Assembly (NCBI RefSeq): GCF_001640805.2
Contig: NC_066833.1
Span: 9,217,715-9,281,714, forward strand
Origin: Lates calcarifer
Taxonomy: Eukaryota > Chordata > Actinopteri > Centropomidae
Length of the DNA: 64,000 bases
Direction: 5' to 3'
Position 1 is the first letter of the stretch. Each line of letters opens with the position of its first letter. The notes beneath the pieces are model-generated. The model was not told the DNA's origin. It worked only from the letters and a program-made list of their open reading frames with translations, and made no database searches. Position numbers and translations under genes: made by a program. Below, one piece after another: positions 39,501 through 51,344 of this stretch.

Positions 39501-40008
39501 AACTTAATGATTATGTATTGATTGAGTATAATATTAGATATGTTTTAGTAGTTAACACATTTCTATCAAAATGTGTTAATTGATATTACCTTCACCCAGA
39601 TCCAAGACAGCGAGGACAGCGCTGCTCCGAGCCTCTCCCAGGTGATTATTGGCAATGCAGGTGTAGAGGCCAGCATCACTGGGTTTGCAATCCCTAATCC
39701 AAAGTCCTCCGTACTCCTGGTTCTCCATGTTGAGGAGGTCATCGTTGTGGTACCAGTACAGGGAGGGCTGGGGGTCCCCGGCCACAGTCACCTTCAGGCG
39801 GATGTCACAGCCCGTCCCTACGGCGGCAGTTCCTCATTTTACGTATAAAGACAGGCGGAGTTGGGGTGGGAAAACCAGGTCCTCGAGGTTCTGGGACAAC
39901 TTGCTCTGGGCTTGCTTTGGACCGTTTTGGGGGGATGATGGGGCTTGGGGGCGCCACAGCTTCATCTGCCCCTTTTTTCAGGGTCATTTGCACCTCTGCT
40001 TTTCTCAT
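14269..40008 (-). CDS. SPEG: SPEG, striated muscle preferentially expressed protein kinase (complete, with two single-base frame breaks)
   Basis: Giant obscurin/MLCK-family kinase of the sarcomere and triad. Family knowledge: it binds desmin and myotubularin, acts on junctophilin-2, RyR2 and SERCA2, and causes centronuclear myopathy when lost. I read 41 coding exons. Exons 1-12: 39590-40008, 32430-32510, 32031-32097, 30326-31878, 30045-30188, 29767-29949, 29102-29268, 28733-28821, 27611-27786, 27164-27424, 26914-27072, 26520-26709. Exons 13-24: 26163-26392, 25766-25885, 25530-25634, 25179-25385, 24969-25092, 24592-24764, 24376-24488, 24085-24253, 23901-23997, 23615-23815, 23433-23490, 23221-23298. 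Exons 25-36: 22930-23102, 22812-22838, 22513-22665, 22237-22279, 22028-22096, 19155-21909, 18894-19043, 18619-18736, 18299-18466, 17963-18085, 17677-17841, 16601-17411. Exons 37-41: 16210-16449, 15910-16133, 15097-15172, 14642-14791, 14269-14533. They total 10,874 nt. Discounting one extra base in exon 1 and one in exon 32, the sum is exactly 3,624 codons. Human SPEG is about 3,267 aa. Teleosts can carry two speg paralogs; I cannot say which this is. Confidence 0.93.
16601..17411 (-). CDS. SPEG: SPEG exon 36: Pro/Ala/Thr-rich linker before kinase 2
   Basis: An 811-nt exon encoding a low-complexity linker ([51 protein letters not shown]). It contains a tandem hexapeptide, SGRVTP, repeated three times (third copy SGRRTP), near 16680-16735. 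It ends [18 protein letters not shown], almost identical to human SPEG (LRQGPPQKPYTFLEEKARG), which anchors the reading frame into kinase 2. Likely an unstructured tether between FN3-2 and kinase 2. Confidence 0.9.
17677..19043 (-). CDS. SPEG: SPEG exons 31-35: Ig9 and FN3-2, with a frame break at the start of exon 32
   Basis: Exon 31 (18894-19043): [19 protein letters not shown] to SRQYSRLAS. Exons 32-33 (18619-18736 and 18299-18466) form an Ig domain: [37 protein letters not shown] and [19 protein letters not shown]. Exons 34-35 (17963-18085 and 17677-17841) form the second FN3: [30 protein letters not shown] and [20 protein letters not shown]. Exon 31 ends in phase 1. The expected continuation AS-DFPPVFHIK (human SDFPPVFHIK) is present, but with one extra base between DFPP and VFHIK, so no acceptor choice preserves the frame. 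The exons downstream are again in phase with each other. Confidence 0.85.
19043..22096 (-). CDS. SPEG: SPEG exons 29-30: inter-kinase linker, with the largest exon
   Basis: Exon 29 (22028-22096) gives [20 protein letters not shown], joining [19 protein letters not shown] in exon 30, as in human SPEG (RSQISYK.HLVLRPIPELL). Exon 30 (19155-21909, 2,755 nt) is disordered, with acidic and basic blocks. It contains [37 protein letters not shown], a Glu/Lys run ([16 protein letters not shown]), [65 protein letters not shown] and [17 protein letters not shown]. Most have human counterparts in the same order. Basic RxxS repeats suggest kinase-regulated sites. Large serine-rich open frames on the opposite strand here are compositional shadows. 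Confidence 0.9.
22237..23997 (-). CDS. SPEG: SPEG exons 21-28: kinase domain 1
   Basis: First protein kinase domain, protein residues about 1609-1853. The lead-in is [18 protein letters not shown], whose end forms the Gly-rich loop. [13 protein letters not shown] supplies the ATP-binding Lys. [13 protein letters not shown] is the hinge and alpha-D. HLDIKPDNIL is the catalytic loop, with Asp, Lys and Asn all present. [16 protein letters not shown] holds the DFG motif. [12 protein letters not shown] is the activation-segment end and [20 protein letters not shown] and [15 protein letters not shown] are the C-lobe. All catalytic residues are intact, so the domain should be active. Exon 26 (22812-22838) is only 27 nt. 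The acceptor of exon 27 must be the upstream one (22665) to keep LCLTGVSPF in frame; the nearer CAG would break it. Confidence 0.92.
24085..30188 (-). CDS. SPEG: SPEG exons 5-20: central Ig/FN3 array (Ig2-Ig6, FN3-1, Ig7-Ig8)
   Basis: Sixteen short exons, mostly two per Ig domain. Ig2: exons 5-6 ([36 protein letters not shown]). Linker exon 7 has [20 protein letters not shown]. Ig3: exons 8-9 ([29 protein letters not shown]). Ig4: exon 10 ([30 protein letters not shown]). Ig5: exons 11-12 ([34 protein letters not shown]). The linker [13 protein letters not shown] is identical to human. Ig6: exons 13-14 ([35 protein letters not shown]). FN3: exons 15-16 ([34 protein letters not shown]). Ig7: exons 17-18 ([17 protein letters not shown]). 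Ig8: exons 19-20 ([35 protein letters not shown]). Approximate protein span 707-1576. This array is the likely scaffold for titin/desmin and membrane partners. Confidence 0.9.
24528..24581. repeat. (GATA)n microsatellite in a SPEG intron
   Basis: About 13 tandem GATA/ATAG units inside the 103-bp intron 24489-24591 between SPEG exons 18 and 19. On the transcribed strand it reads as ATCT repeats starting roughly 10 nt after the donor. Length polymorphism is expected. Confidence 0.9.
30326..32510 (-). CDS. SPEG: SPEG exons 2-4: acidic linker and long Ser/Pro-rich disordered exon
   Basis: Exon 2 (32430-32510) and exon 3 (32031-32097) encode an acidic linker ([20 protein letters not shown] and [18 protein letters not shown]). 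Exon 4 (30326-31878, 517 full codons) is disordered and basic/Ser-rich. It holds [16 protein letters not shown], the human-like [42 protein letters not shown] and a Gln-rich run ([12 protein letters not shown]). It ends [10 protein letters not shown], leading into [12 protein letters not shown], which is nearly identical to human SPEG. Numerous SP/TP and RRxS sites suggest phosphorylation. The intron between exons 3 and 4 uses a GC donor. Exon 3 is the least certain part, but phase and acidic character fit. Confidence 0.82.
32511..39589 (-). other. SPEG intron 1 (about 7.1 kb)
   Basis: Separates the start-codon exon from the rest of the gene. Phase 1 on both sides fits direct splicing of exon 1 to exon 2. 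It holds a TA-rich tract at 38459-38484 and one 138-nt stop-free stretch with splice-like borders at 34707-34844 (see findings). No other exon was recognised. Long first introns commonly hold alternative promoters, and SPEG is known to make several isoforms (SPEG alpha/beta, APEG-1, BPEG), but I could not place such promoters. Confidence 0.6.
38459..38484. repeat. TA-rich simple repeat
   Basis: TTATATATATATATACATATATATTT-like low-complexity run in SPEG intron 1. Confidence 0.6.
39590..40008 (-). CDS. SPEG: SPEG exon 1: start codon and N-terminal Ig domain 1
   Basis: The start at 40008 ([18 protein letters not shown], then [11 protein letters not shown]) is chosen because human SPEG begins similarly (M.KA ... 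APPSP..PPKR.K) and the ATG has a fair Kozak context (CAACCATGA). The Ig domain starts at [10 protein letters not shown] and continues, after a +1 base near 39828, with [20 protein letters not shown] and [16 protein letters not shown]. The conserved Cys (TGCD), Trp (LYW) and YTC are all visible across the two frames. The exon ends in phase 1 at a GTAATA donor and joins exon 2 (G|AA) to read [13 protein letters not shown], matching the acidic run after Ig1 in human SPEG. Confidence 0.85.
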
Positions 40009-42563
40009 GGTTGAACTGATTCGGTAGATCCTGTAACTGACTAAACTGTATGACTTTAACACTGCCTGGGCCCTCCTGTAGTAATCTTAACCACAATTCA
40101 GTCAGGGCATTAGTGTCTGTGAGCTACATATACGTTAGAGTTAGCATAGCTTTCACATTTTTGAATATAAGATCATCTATACTTTCTTTCACTAGGAAAA
40201 CCAAATGAAAATGTTTAGAAGCATTTCTGCTGTGGATAAATTCCTCTCAAACTGCTGTTCTCTGACCTCAGCTGTTGTCAAAAGAAGAAGAAGAAAATCG
40301 TTGATTACCAGGTAATTAAGCAGATAGAGATAGCTGCCACTCTCCTGTCCAGAGGTATTTTTAGGGCAAGACCAACTGGATCATGTTGCATTAACAGCTC
40401 CCTTGACTTGTCTCTTGGAAGTGACGGTCCAGCTTTTTCCCCTCCTTTTCCTTATGTTCTCCGACTTTTCAGCCTTTTGTAACCATCTCCCAGTAACGTG
40501 TTACTTCTCTGCAGAGCGAGGTGTGAGGGTCTTTGGTGAGTTTCCTTTTATTTCCAGCGGCCCTTCAGGTTTATTCTTGCTTGGCTTCTGATTGAATGCA
40601 AGCATCAAGTCCCGTCCAGCAAGTTGCACAGTGCCCCCCCCCTTTCCTCGTCCCATGAGCTAAGCCACCCCACTCATGACCCCCCCCCCTCCCTCCACTA
40701 CCTCTGCCAGTCAGTCCGAAGGGGGAAATGACAGTCACAGCCCAGCAAGCCTTACAATGACAGCTGCACGGTGATCCGTCTGCCCACTCACTGCTAGGCT
40801 CCCGCCCCCTTGTCATTTTTAGCCAACCTGAGGTCAGTAGAACATGTGAGATGGTGCAACACTTGGCACAGAGGAGGGGGTGGTCGGTACAGGACAGATA
40901 TTTAATTTGTAGGTCAAACACAGAGAACGCAGCTGGCCTCCCAGTTGTGTTGAGGTGGTCAAATATCATGAAAAAGGAAACAATATCACTGCAATAGCAC
41001 TGTAAAGAAAACAAATTACATATTTCCTACATTTACCAATAAAGTTGAGTTGATTTGATCCACTGAACCTCAGTACTACTAACACAGTAAAACACATAAA
41101 AAGAAAGCTAGTTATTAATATTAGAACCATCGGCGATAAAAGCAGCATCAAAAGCAGACTGATTCAAGGAAGAATATTAATCAACAAAAACATAAATAAA
41201 TGAAAAAAAAGTTGAATAAAGTCAAAGAATTCAGTGATTTCCTAACATTACATACAGCTAGCACATTGCTAGCATATTGCTATATACCCTCAGTCAGCAG
41301 TTACACCTAGCTAAAACTAAAGAGTGAGCTCTAAAACCCGGAAATGAGTTAGCATTTTAGCACTTCCGGTTCCAATCGTCTCAAATTGACTTTTTGGTTA
41401 AATATCTGAAATAAACTCTGTGGTTTTAACACAAGTTCAAGACATTTTCACATTTTATTCTACAACATAAAATCCGTCAGAAAATACCCCACCTGTGTTT
41501 TTGTTTTTTTTAGTTTAGATGTGTCTTTAAAAAGACGGCTGCTAACAAGTGGCTAAACGAGACTACAGAGGTTGAGGACGTTAAAACGCCGCACACGAGA
41601 GCAGGTCTACTCACCAGGCCACCTTCACATCCTCGCTGTGTTTATACTCACGCTCTTACAAGCTCTTTATGGGAAGAGAGGCTTTTGTAGAGGAGCTAAG
41701 CGGCTAAATCAAATCACAAGTTAGCAGCTGGTGACGTTAATGTCATGCGACCGTGGTGTAGTTGGTTTATAGTCTAACATTAGCTTTTTAGCTCTGGAGA
41801 TTGGATTTAGGCTTCAAAAAACATCAAAGTGGTGTTCGTTTGTGAAAATATCTGTTGATCACAGCACTCATTTTCTGTAATAATCCAAAAACCAATGGAA
41901 AATCCCATTGGCTTTAGCATGCAGGCTAACTTCCTTGTTAGCCTGCAGAAATACGTCATCCCTGCACCACTCTATACAACAGCTCTGCAATAAATCCATG
42001 GTCATTCAGGAGGATTCAGTTTATGGTGTTCCTGAACTGTACTGTGTTACTTATTCCACCCTATTTATATCAGTGAGGGCAGGCTAAATAACAGAAACGC
42101 CTATAAGTAGTGGTAACAGTAGTAGCTGTAGTAGCTGCAGGATAAAATAGAATAATTATCTTGATGTCAACAGGAAAATGGTTCCTATAAAACCTTGACA
42201 GAGTCTGTGCATTACCTAGAACACTTAGCTGTGAAAGTAAACCTTATTCAGCTTGAATCTATGGAGGATGTAATAATGAGCTGAATGCTTTTTCTTCTTG
42301 TTGTTTATTAGAAGTGATGCTGCGCTTCTCAGAATTCACTGTGTAATCAAACCACACTTTTCAAAGGGAATTTTCCTGTGTACTGAGGTAGAACATCTAG
42401 TCTCTCTAACTTCCAGTTATTGCTGCAGTGTTGCCGCTGTACTCAACACAACTTCTACTATTTCCACACAAGCTAAACCTAAAAAGACCCTGGTTTTTGT
42501 CAGCTGTGTTAAATATAAGATATGAATCATAGACAGAGAGCAGTGTACACATTTATATGAAAC
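40009..42563. other. SPEG upstream region / intergenic to chemokine receptor 3' end
   Basis: Contains the SPEG 5'UTR and promoter somewhere just above 40008, but no clear TATA box or 5'UTR splice junction was assigned. C-rich runs occur at about 40626-40635 and 40680-40690. GCTAGC/TTAGC-rich DNA around 41260-41960 is typical of teleost intergenic sequence. No gene recognised. Confidence 0.5.
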
Positions 42564-42569
42564 TTTAAT
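42564..42569 (-). terminator. Candidate polyadenylation signal of the chemokine receptor
   Basis: Minus-strand ATTAAA about 390 bp beyond the receptor stop codon, in AT-rich sequence (CATTAAAGTTTCATATA). Confidence 0.4.
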
Positions 42570-42957
42570 GACAATTTAGAATATACAGAAAATGAAAATC
42601 CTTTGGCATGTTAACGACAACCTGCTCAACTCAAACAGACAAATGTTCATCACCCACAATTTTGTCTCAATGTTGTGACACAGTATTACTATGTTGAAAT
42701 ATAGTCACACATCTTTTCCACAGTTTCCTCAGAGTTAGACATGACTGAGGAAAGAGAGAGGATTTAAACAGCTGACCACAAAAACAACTGTAAGCAACAT
42801 TTTTCTGATGTACACACACCGGATTAAAAGCAAAACCAAGTTAAATAACACAGAAAAAACAGATCAAAGTATGAAAAAATATAAGACAAAGTCCATCAGA
42901 TATGAGCTGACACAACACTGATGTATCTGAATAGTTTAAAGTGTCCCTCTGGTGCGC

Positions 42958-44296
42958 TCACATGAATGTGGATGTGATTTCTGATGACAGTGAGGACCTG
43001 CTGGTTCTCGTCACTGATGCCCTCTCCAGGATTCCTATCTTCCTCATGATCTGCTGCAGCCTCCTCCTGAACTTCTCTCCCACGAAGGCGTACAGCACCG
43101 GGTTGACGCAGCTGTGGAGCAGGCCCAGGCTCTGGGTGGCGAACATGGCCCGATCCACCGCCATCCTTGCCGGACACTTGTAGGGCACGATCTTCGCCCT
43201 GAAAAAGGAGTCTGTCATCACTGCGATGTGGTAGGGCGTCCAACAGAGCAGAAAGGCAGCCACCACGACCACAATCACTCTCATGGCTCGCTGCCGCTGA
43301 AACCCCCCACGGATGTGAAGGAGGCGCTGGATGGTTACTCCATAACAGGGCAGCATGACGGCCAAGGGGATAACAAAACCCAAAGCGTGGCGAAGGACTC
43401 TGGTGGCCAGCCGCCACTCATCAGCACTGCTGGGATCGTACCGCTCAGTACACACTGTGTGACTGGAGTTTCCAGAGGAGAAAGAGGAATTGAAGAGCCC
43501 TGGCAGAGACAAAAACACCCCAACAGCCCAGACAGCAGCACAAACCCCCCAGCTGACCAGCTGCCTGTTGGCCCTGCGGGCATCCATAGCTCGCACAATC
43601 ACCATGTAACGGTCCACACTGATGCAAGTCAGGAAGAGGATGCTGGAGTAGAAGCTCAGCTCTTGGAGGATGGTGATTATTTTGCACATGGTGTCTCCAA
43701 ACACCCAGCCCTGCGTGACAGAGACGGCCCAGAACGGGAGGGTGACGGCCAGCAGGAGGTCGGCCACCGCCAGGTGGAGCAGGTAGAGGTCAGAGGGAGG
43801 CAGCGACTGCTTGTTAAGGCCGAGCACCAGACCCACGATCAGATTCCCGGGAATAGCCAACAAAAAGATGATGACGTAAAACGTACAGACTAAAACTGTC
43901 ACTGCGTCTGGGAGGGAGAAGGCGTCGCAGGGCTGCGTTTCAGGGTTAACGATGAACTCTGTGTAGTTATAGGTGAAGTTGAGCTCATCATAAATAGAGC
44001 TAAAGTCATCGATAAAGGAGGATGTGTTTGGATCTGAGGACAAAAACCAAAGAATAAATGTTAGACTCACAGAAACACATGAAATGATTAGAAACCTGTT
44101 ACAATTACAATCCTAACTTTTCAACAAACAAATATCTTGTGTCTTTTACTATTTTCAAAGAACAATAAATTAAAAGGAGCTTTCATACTTCAATAATAAA
44201 TAACCCTCTGCCTGGTCGTCCATTACATACTCCAGTGTGACATTAATTCAATTAATCAAAGTTACCACTCTAGGGATGAAAACACTCACCAGTCAT
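42958..44296 (-). CDS. CXCR1/CXCR2-type CXC chemokine receptor (class A GPCR)
   Basis: Two coding exons. A 7-nt first exon (44290-44296, ATG ACT G) is spliced over a 256-bp intron to 42958-44033, starting MTDPNTSSFIDDF; total 360 residues. Seven hydrophobic segments are visible. The extracellular N-terminus is acidic and Tyr-rich with glycosylation sites (NFTYNYTE). TM2 has LHLAVADLLLAVTLPFWA, TM3 ends in CISVDRYMVIV with an intact DRY motif, TM6 has LLCWTPYHIAV, and TM7 has LLHSCVNPVLYAFVGEKFRR (NPxxY). Extracellular Cys at NPETQPCD, FGDTMCK, TVCTERY and VPYKCPAR fit the two chemokine-receptor disulfides. The Ser-rich tail ends STFM, a class I PDZ-ligand-like terminus, compared with STTL in human CXCR2. 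ILHSCLNPLIYAF and RALDATEILG in human CXCR2 align well. It should bind ELR-type CXC chemokines and signal through Gi in neutrophils. I cannot separate fish cxcr1 from cxcr2. Confidence 0.93.
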
Positions 44297-46085
44297 TGTT
44301 GCGTCTCCTGAGGCTCAGACTCTGTCTAAGGAGACGAGGAACAGACAGTGAATTTCTCTCCACCCCTCCCACCACCCCGACCACATGCTCACTTTCCTGT
44401 TTGCCTCAGAAACAGATTTTGATTTGTTGAAACATTCTTTTTAAATAATTTACTTTAACTGCATTTGTCATACTGTAAACTCAACATGTGCACCGGGCTA
44501 CAGCTAAATCACACAGATTACAATTACAGAAAGGTGCCTGTTTATTATTTATTTATTAGTTATTATTCATTTCCAATCCTATTTTGATTTATTTAGTGAA
44601 TACCACCATGAACTTCCTTTTAAATGTTTTTATTTCTACCTTTATCTTATTCATATCTAATCTTAATTTCTTTATTATGTTGCAGGTTTGTTTATATATT
44701 TTCAGTCATCACTGTTTTGGTCATTCCTGAACCATAACACTTCCACCATAAATAAACCCAAATCTCATAATATGAATCACCGGGGTCATGAGATGTGCGG
44801 TCACACTGCAGGCAAAATCGAAAGAGAAACCACTCGTTCATGTGAAGAATTCAAAATAAACACTAGAGGAATGATCCACAGGTATTCTAGAGTTTCAGGT
44901 CATATATCAGAAATGTTAAAGGGACGTTGTTACTTCAGTTTTGCCGGACACAAACTTTGGAAATGTTAATTATTAAAGAACCGACAACAGCTGATGAGAG
45001 CAGCAGGCTGAGACCTGTATCTGTGCCTCTATCTTCACACGGTGAAATTTAAAATACCTTACACCACATGACTTGACAACATTTTTCTCACTGACCACTG
45101 CTGCTGAGGAAGTTCCCAGCTCATGACATGCATCTGTGTTGACACATGGGCGACTAGCATCACATTTCCTGCCGCACTTCTCCTGTGTTTCAATTTCCAG
45201 TGTCACAAGTCCTGCAATTTTTATCATGAGGGGCAGAGAAGGTTCACAAACATGTTCTGAACATACGGTTCACAGGCCTGAGGGACTGTGAGGATAATAA
45301 ATGACTGGGACAGCGTTTTACAGAGATTTAGATAAAAATATATCAGTCATTCATTTCATGTAGCAGATAAAACAGTATAATAGATTTAAAGATGTTTGTT
45401 CCTTTTGATGCCCACAGAACAAAGGACACACTAAACATGAAGAAAGTGCAAAGTGCGTCAAAAGTGAAATGGGGCAACATAAACATGCAGGCTGTAATGT
45501 TTAGGTGCTTGGTGCAACAGAGGATGTGAAGAAACCCAGGTTTTTGTTGTATGCAATGCTTTGCTTCAAAATGGAATACATAATGTGGACTTTCGCTTTA
45601 TAAAAGTATTCATCCCACTGTGACAAAGGAAGTTCAGTGAAACAAAACAACACTGGTTCCTCCACCTCATAATCTGCAGCAGGTTCCAAACAGATGCAGT
45701 TTATTCATTTAGCCACTAGATGGTGCTGTAGAATTAAACCATCACTTGAAATGAGATAGGAGGCTAACTTTAAATTTCTATCAGGATCAGTTTAAACCAT
45801 GACAGGTCTTTATGGGAGACTGGGAGGACTTGTTGTTAAACCCCTGCATCATTGTTTTCATGTCGGACTCTGACTATAGTACTGTTGATATAACTGTGCA
45901 TCAGTGGAAATGTTTTTAAAAAATGCACTCACACACAAAATCTTCATTCAAGGTGCTTGCATCTTAAAGATTAAAAACTGTTCTAGCCAAGTTACTATAA
46001 AAAGGCAGGTTGACATTAGAAATAAACTGTGTTTAACTCTCAGAACAGACTACAGAGAACCAAACGTGGCAGTATTACTGTAAAA
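44297..46085. other. Intergenic, chemokine receptor promoter side to NABP1 3' end
   Basis: The receptor 5'UTR and promoter should lie just above 44296. A stop-free minus-strand stretch at 45501-45689 starts with TTG and not ATG, next to a CCACTAGATGGTGCTG motif of the kind found at the edges of fish repeats. I treat it as a probable repeat remnant. Nothing else recognised. Confidence 0.5.
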
Positions 46086-46091
46086 TTTATT
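46086..46091 (-). terminator. Candidate NABP1 polyadenylation signal
   Basis: Minus-strand AATAAA about 745 bp after the NABP1 stop (46833-46835), within AT-rich 3'UTR-like sequence. Confidence 0.45.
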
Positions 46092-46832
46092 TGGTGAACC
46101 ATTTTGCCAGTATTTACGTGGTCCCACCTTGATGAAGGTACAATTGATGGCAAACAAGAAAAACATGTCTTAAGGAAAAACAGTTTAAAAATTCAAAACT
46201 AACACCTTTCCTTTCACAGAGTCACTTCGGATACAGTTTGGTTAAGAGAGGGAAGACCCTTTTAAGAATTTTGCATGTGCATTCAGTCCACAAACTCCGT
46301 TTTCACTAACTTAAGGCCTATTTTCCACTAAAAAGCAGAAACTGATCTCCTGATTTAAATGACAGCCATGTTTGCCCCCGACATAAATTAAGAGAAGAAA
46401 GTGCATCAAGTGTTCAAGTAGGGTGTGTAGTTCGAACAGGGAAGCAGGTAGGACAGTGTGTGGGGTAACACTGGCACAGAACTGGCAATTTGCAGTGAGA
46501 TTTAGAGGACATGGGTGTAGACTGAGAAGGCTGACCACAACTCAACCATCAAGGCTCGACTATACAAGAAGTCCTGCTAGTGCATCAAGTGGTAGATCAC
46601 AATCACACTGTGCTGCTTGCTGAGCGCACTACTCGCACTACGCACGACAGACGACACATGACTTTGTAAGCCTGTATAAAAATTACACAAATAGTCTCTA
46701 ATTGAAATCATTATTCTGAAAGCCAATCTAGGCTGTGATCGGGAGGGCTCAGAAAGGCTAAAAAAAAGGGGGCAGGGGGAAATGAGGATGTCCATAATTT
46801 TCCCCACATGATCCTTCCCCCGAACCCCAATT

Positions 46833-49146
<2,314 letters not shown>

Positions 49147-49650
49147 TGTTATTCTCGAAGAAAAATAACCCCTGTTCGTTCCCTTCCTGTCACTTAAACT
49201 CGGCAGCAATAAGAGCTAACTGTCGTCACTTTGTGATGGGTAGCTACAACGTTAGCTTGAACTCGGCTAACTAGTTAGCCTGTTAGTCACAAGCTAAATG
49301 CTACACCCTATTCTAAACTCTGTATCGTTATCCTAATTTTCTATATACACACGAACCCGCTTCTTAGATAGTCGGGTACAGTCACGTTAAACCCCAGAAG
49401 AAAGAGATGAACGACCAGCTAACAACTAGCCGGGCGGCTACTTCGCTAAGCGTTAGCTAGCTCGCAGTTAGCTACCTTCTTTTTCTTTCAGGATATGGGT
49501 CTCTTAGCATCTTTCTTTTCACGATTATCGCCATAATGGCAGCTTCATTCTTCACATAACACTGGTTAGCATGAAAAGCCGTACTAGTGTAACTGGTTAG
49601 CACTCAACGAGCTAGCAATGCAGTTGATCAAAATGTCGAAGTCAGATAAA
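49147..49650 (-). promoter_or_regulatory. NABP1 5' flank / probable promoter
   Basis: Sequence immediately upstream of the NABP1 ATG, with scattered CpG (CCGGGCGGCTACTTCGC) and many GCTAAC/GTTAGC motifs, which are frequent around fish gene starts. No TATA box seen, as expected for a housekeeping repair gene. Positional call only. Confidence 0.4.
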
Positions 49651-50664
49651 ATATTATTAATAGGCTGACAAATCCACAATCGCGAGTCACATCTGAGGTG
49701 TTCCTGTTTTTGACAAAAACCGTCCCACAGACTGCAAGTTACACCAGAGACTGAGATATTGTCTGTGTTGCGAAGTATTTGGAGATCAGTTATTATCCCC
49801 TTCGACCATTTAGATAAGTCCTGTTAACGTTAATATTTTCAAACCAATCGACCGCATTTCCTTTGTGTGTCTCTTGTGAGTATAAGGAACTGTTAGCTTT
49901 GCTAACGCGCAGTCTGGCCAAATGCTTTGTTTTACGACTAGTGTGTCTCTATCTAACTGTGGCCCCTATAGCGTTGTAGCTGTTCGAAATGCCTTATATT
50001 AAATGCCCTGCTTATTCATGCCTAAACAATACTACACCTCAAAAACGCTATTTAAAATCTGCACAAGCTGTTCAGCACACGCTCTCCCCTGCTTCAACAA
50101 TGCCCCCTAAAACTACGTCAGCGAGTGCTGCCGGTCATTTTTGTATGACTCGGCCAGTTCCATTATCTCTCGTAGGGAAGGGGGTTGCACATAGAAATTT
50201 CTTTTTGCTTGCTCTTATACAGTCGAGTCGACAGATACTGGCAATTACTGGGCGTCTATTTCTCTAAATACAATGCAGTTACAAGTATAAGCAGACACCG
50301 CGCTTATCTGTTTATGGAAAAGAAAATGTTTGGTTTCTACCAAATGGATCCCATTCACTAACAACGCGAGAATAAGTGAACACATTTGAGATTTAAGTAT
50401 CAGCGACAAAAAAACGGTTATTTATATATATATGTAGTCATATCATCAATCATTAATTTTATGTCATCGAGCCTAACTGCTACTTTGATTATTAAATATC
50501 CAGTTTACTGCCTCGGACACATTCGCTGTGATGTGAAACTAAAATGCGCCCATATAGTAGGTAGTTACTCACGTGCAAAATACTTACATTGCTTTTAAAT
50601 CCATTGATTTTGGTCTGCCGTGTTTTTGTGGCGCGTGTGGAAACTTATCAAGTAAAAGGAATGC
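49651..50664. other. Spacer between NABP1 promoter and tRNA-Ser
   Basis: About 1 kb with no recognised gene. A plus-strand ATG-started open frame at 49989-50267 (92 codons) has no recognisable domain. It is most likely chance or part of a divergent noncoding transcript. Confidence 0.4.
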
Positions 50665-50746
50665 CGTCACGAACAGGATTCGAACCTGTGCGGGGAAACC
50701 CCATTGGATTTCGAGTCCAACGCCTTAACCTCTCGGCCACCGTGAC
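50665..50746 (-). tRNA. tRNA-Ser(CGA)
   Basis: Read on the minus strand, an 82-nt type II tRNA. The acceptor stem is 5' GTCACGG paired with 3' CGTGAC plus discriminator G, the usual one for tRNA-Ser. The D-arm/A-box is TGGCCGAGAGGTTAAGGC. The anticodon stem-loop is TTGGA-CTCGAAA-TCCAA with anticodon CGA (reads UCG). A long variable arm follows (TGGGGTTTCCCCGC), and the T-arm/B-box is GGTTCGAATCC. CCA is not encoded, as normal in vertebrates. A run of four T (minus strand, 50654-50657) about 8 nt downstream can act as the Pol III terminator. No anticodon-loop intron. Looks functional. Confidence 0.96.
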
Positions 50747-51340
50747 GATACACTGTATCGAAACACTCTAAATTCTATATAATACTAGATGTAACATTGT
50801 CAGTTCATGTGCGTACAATTCGGATTTGTGTTTGTTAGCTTGCTAATTATAGCAGCGCCCTTAATAATAACAATAAAAAGTGTAATGGAAGAAGCTCTGG
50901 CTTGTTAGCGTGAGTTCGGACATGAGAGGGAGACAAACACCAACAAAACACTAAGGTTCACCCATGGAAGTTGAGGGGGAAAAAATCCTCTTTGAAGGCA
51001 CTATGAGATATTTCAGTGCCAAAGGTGAACTTCATTTTACCATCATAGTAATGTGGTGGAGGCGGAAATATGTGATGGACGGTGCTGACTGACTGTTATA
51101 CCTGTCTTAATCTTAAAAGAAGCCTTCTGAATCCATAGACAGTGCTATGTAGACAAGAGTTGAGCAACTGAACCACTCCCTCCACTGAGATTAATCCTCC
51201 TCCAAACTGTTGCCTTACATTTTACTGTAAGTCAGCCCGATCACATGAATGACTCACAGGACACTATTATGAAAATTTAAAATTATGTGAAATGTGTGAC
51301 ATTTACTTATCTCCTTATACTTGCACATAAAGACCACAAA
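50747..51340. other. Spacer between CAVIN2 3' end and tRNA-Ser
   Basis: No gene, repeat or regulatory element recognised in this AT-rich stretch. Confidence 0.5.
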
Positions 51341-51344
51341 CAAA

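Noticed and set aside
43114..43893. 259-codon plus-strand open frame
   Set aside because: Antisense shadow of the chemokine receptor; His/Gly/Gln-rich with no domain, and the minus strand gives a full GPCR.
45501..45689. 62-codon minus-strand frame above the chemokine receptor
   Set aside because: Begins with TTG and borders a CCACTAGATGGTGCTG motif; more likely an interspersed-repeat fragment than a gene.
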